64,000 bases of DNA, from the NCBI RefSeq assembly GCF_029360665.1, contig NZ_JARDUB010000003.1, positions 124,001 to 188,000 of the forward strand, written 5' to 3'. Each line of letters begins with the position of its first letter. Position 1 is the first letter of the stretch. The position numbers and the translations under genes are program-made. Shown one piece after another: positions 63,072-64,000 of the stretch. The stretch is from Eudoraea chungangensis (GTDB lineage: Bacteria; Bacteroidota; Bacteroidia; Flavobacteriales; Flavobacteriaceae). The notes under the pieces were generated by a model that ran no database searches, was not told the origin of the DNA, and saw only the letters and a list, made by a program, of their open reading frames with translations.

Positions 63072-63437
63072 ATGCAACCGATTAGTGAGTTTTATCTTAG
63101 ACAGACAGAACCCAATAGAAGTTGTTTATTGGCTCTTAGGCAGCTCATTCTGGAACAAGACTGTGAGGTTTCGGAAACCACCAAATATGGAATGCCATGT
63201 TTTTGTTTTAAGAATAAAATGTTTTGCTATCTCTGGGTAGATAAAAAAACTACTAATCCCTATGTCCTTTTTGTAGAAGGGAAACATTTAAAACATCCAA
63301 AACTAGAAAAAGGGGGACGCGCTAGGATGAAGACTTTTTTGATAGATCCAACCCGGGATCTACCTCATAATACTTTGGTATTACTTATTAGGGCAGCGAT
63401 AGATCTCTTTAAGACTGGTATTATTAAAATAAAATAG
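63072..63437 (+). CDS. DUF1801 domain-containing protein
   Basis: A 121-residue protein that matches the YdhG-like DUF1801 fold: LLALRQLILEQDCEVSETTKYGMPCFCFKNKMFCYLW is typical, and the end includes a shortened C-terminal helix (DLPHNTLVLLIRAAIDLFKTG). The function of the family is unknown. It lies 66 bases after the VOC gene and may be read with it. Confidence 0.88.
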   Translation: MQPISEFYLRQTEPNRSCLLALRQLILEQDCEVSETTKYGMPCFCFKNKMFCYLWVDKKTTNPYVLFVEGKHLKHPKLEKGGRARMKTFLIDPTRDLPHNTLVLLIRAAIDLFKTGIIKIK

Positions 63438-63447
63438 GTGTCTTTTC

Positions 63448-63464
63448 TAAGACGATGCGTCTTA
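63448..63464. repeat. Perfect inverted repeat TAAGACG-ATG-CGTCTTA
   Basis: A 7-base-pair stem with a 3-base loop, 10 bases after the DUF1801 stop and about 85 bases before the next start. It is preceded by TTTT and followed by AAAAA, without the T-run expected of a terminator in the direction of the genes. It could be an operator or a processed hairpin. Confidence 0.45.
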
Positions 63465-63549
63465 AAAAGATAAGCGAATTGGAAAAATTCTGTATATATT
63501 TCAGCGATCTTAGGTATAGTTTCTATAAAATGATAGCTCTTATGAGCTT

Positions 63550-64000
63550 ATGAAAAGTATATTCCGCATATTTTGTCTCTTGGCTTTATCTGCTGCCACA
63601 TGTTATGGGCAGGAAGAACTGAGACCTTCGCATATGGCTGGAGAACTTAGGGGGGAAATAATAATTGACGGCGTACTCAATGAAAGTGATTGGCAGAAGG
63701 CACCAATACTTGACGATTTTCTCACGACTGTTCCCGAAGAAAAAGGAACTCCCTCCTCCCCTACTTTAGTTCGTGTAATGGCTAATTCTCAAGTACTGGT
63801 CATAGGCATTGAATGTAAAAACCCAAATCCGGAGGATATTGTAAGGTTTTCAAAACTTAGGGATGCTGATATTTCAGAAGAAGATCATATTAAAATAGTC
63901 ATAGACCCATTTCTAGACGGACAGTCTGGGTATATTTTTGCAGTTAATGCACTGGCTGCCAGATACGATGCCCTAGTCTCTAATCGAGGGGAATCAGAAA
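63550..64000 (+). CDS. DUF5916/CBM9-like secreted protein, 3' end cut by window
   Basis: The first 150 residues of a protein that continues beyond the right edge. A signal peptide (IFRIFCLLALSAATCYG) is followed by EIIIDGVLNESDWQKAP and VRVMANSQVLVIGIECKNP, which is the N-terminal carbohydrate-binding, CBM9-like fold of DUF5916 proteins. Next comes DHIKIVIDPFLDGQSGYIFAVNALAARYDALVS, which also fits that family. The complete family is usually about 700-900 residues and associated with the outer membrane. Confidence 0.82.
   Translation, partial: MKSIFRIFCLLALSAATCYGQEELRPSHMAGELRGEIIIDGVLNESDWQKAPILDDFLTTVPEEKGTPSSPTLVRVMANSQVLVIGIECKNPNPEDIVRFSKLRDADISEEDHIKIVIDPFLDGQSGYIFAVNALAARYDALVSNRGESE

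Noticed and set aside
1-64000. CRISPR arrays, rRNA or tRNA genes, insertion sequences, prophage or toxin-antitoxin pairs
   Set aside because: No regularly spaced repeats, RNA-gene signatures, transposase, integrase or flanking inverted repeats of an IS were recognised by eye.

Overview
The window looks like a chromosomal segment of a member of the Bacteroidota, most likely a marine Flavobacteriaceae. The reasons are AT-rich DNA, few recognisable Shine-Dalgarno sequences, promoter boxes of the TAnnTTTG type, head-GIN and DUF4870/PspC proteins, MacB/FtsX permeases in tandem arrays, PVC-type haem lipoproteins, and ThuA, DUF1080 and Gfo/Idh/MocA families. No rRNA, tRNA, CRISPR array, insertion sequence or prophage was recognised. 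The sequence is cut at both ends: a DUF4870 gene on the left and a DUF5916-like gene on the right.

Layout. (1) 1-6420: envelope and housekeeping genes: DUF4870, PadR regulator, PspC protein, head-GIN lipoprotein, a dipeptide epimerase overlapping a BioF/Kbl-like PLP enzyme, a small secreted protein, then trxB convergent to it. (2) 7762-16054: an inorganic sulfur oxidation island. On the + strand lie a SoxC-like sulfite dehydrogenase, a mono-haem cytochrome c and a sterol-desaturase-family protein. On the - strand lie sulfide:quinone oxidoreductase-tusE/dsrC-dsrE2, tauE, a persulfide dioxygenase/rhodanese fusion, a rhodanese and an HMA-domain protein. Four transcription units here share an inverted repeat GTAAC-N4-GTTAC just upstream of a promoter-like box; a fifth copy precedes the head-GIN gene. 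(3) 16136-36389: a sugar and sugar-acid region: SDR, two Tat/TIM-type proteins, IlvD/Edd dehydratase, GntP permease, L-rhamnose mutarotase, two large haem lipoproteins, two Gfo/Idh/MocA oxidoreductases, Zn-alcohol dehydrogenase, NAD-epimerase, MFS transporter, DTE-type epimerase and ThuA. (4) 36419-39784: a large AsmA-like protein. (5) 39868-56692: a histidine kinase and NtrC-type regulator divergent from a 14-kb operon of TolC, HlyD, ATPase, four paralogous MacB-like permeases and a second ATPase. A well-matched sigma-54 promoter and an upstream palindrome lie between them. (6) 56717-64000: RlmF, a membrane alpha/beta hydrolase, then DUF1080, Gfo/Idh/MocA, VOC and DUF1801 genes and the cut DUF5916-like gene.

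How the genes may work together. In the island, sulfide would be oxidised by SQR to persulfide, carried by DsrE2/TusE/rhodanese proteins, oxidised by the dioxygenase to sulfite, and then either exported by TauE or oxidised to sulfate by SoxC and its cytochrome. No soxXYZAB, dsrAB or shdr genes are in the window. In the sugar region, periplasmic or outer-membrane dehydrogenase lipoproteins, dehydratase and NAD-dependent enzymes suggest oxidative, non-phosphorylative use of rare or deoxy sugars and 3-keto-glycosides; the exact substrates are not visible. In the efflux locus, the kinase/regulator pair probably switches on the adjacent exporter through sigma-54.
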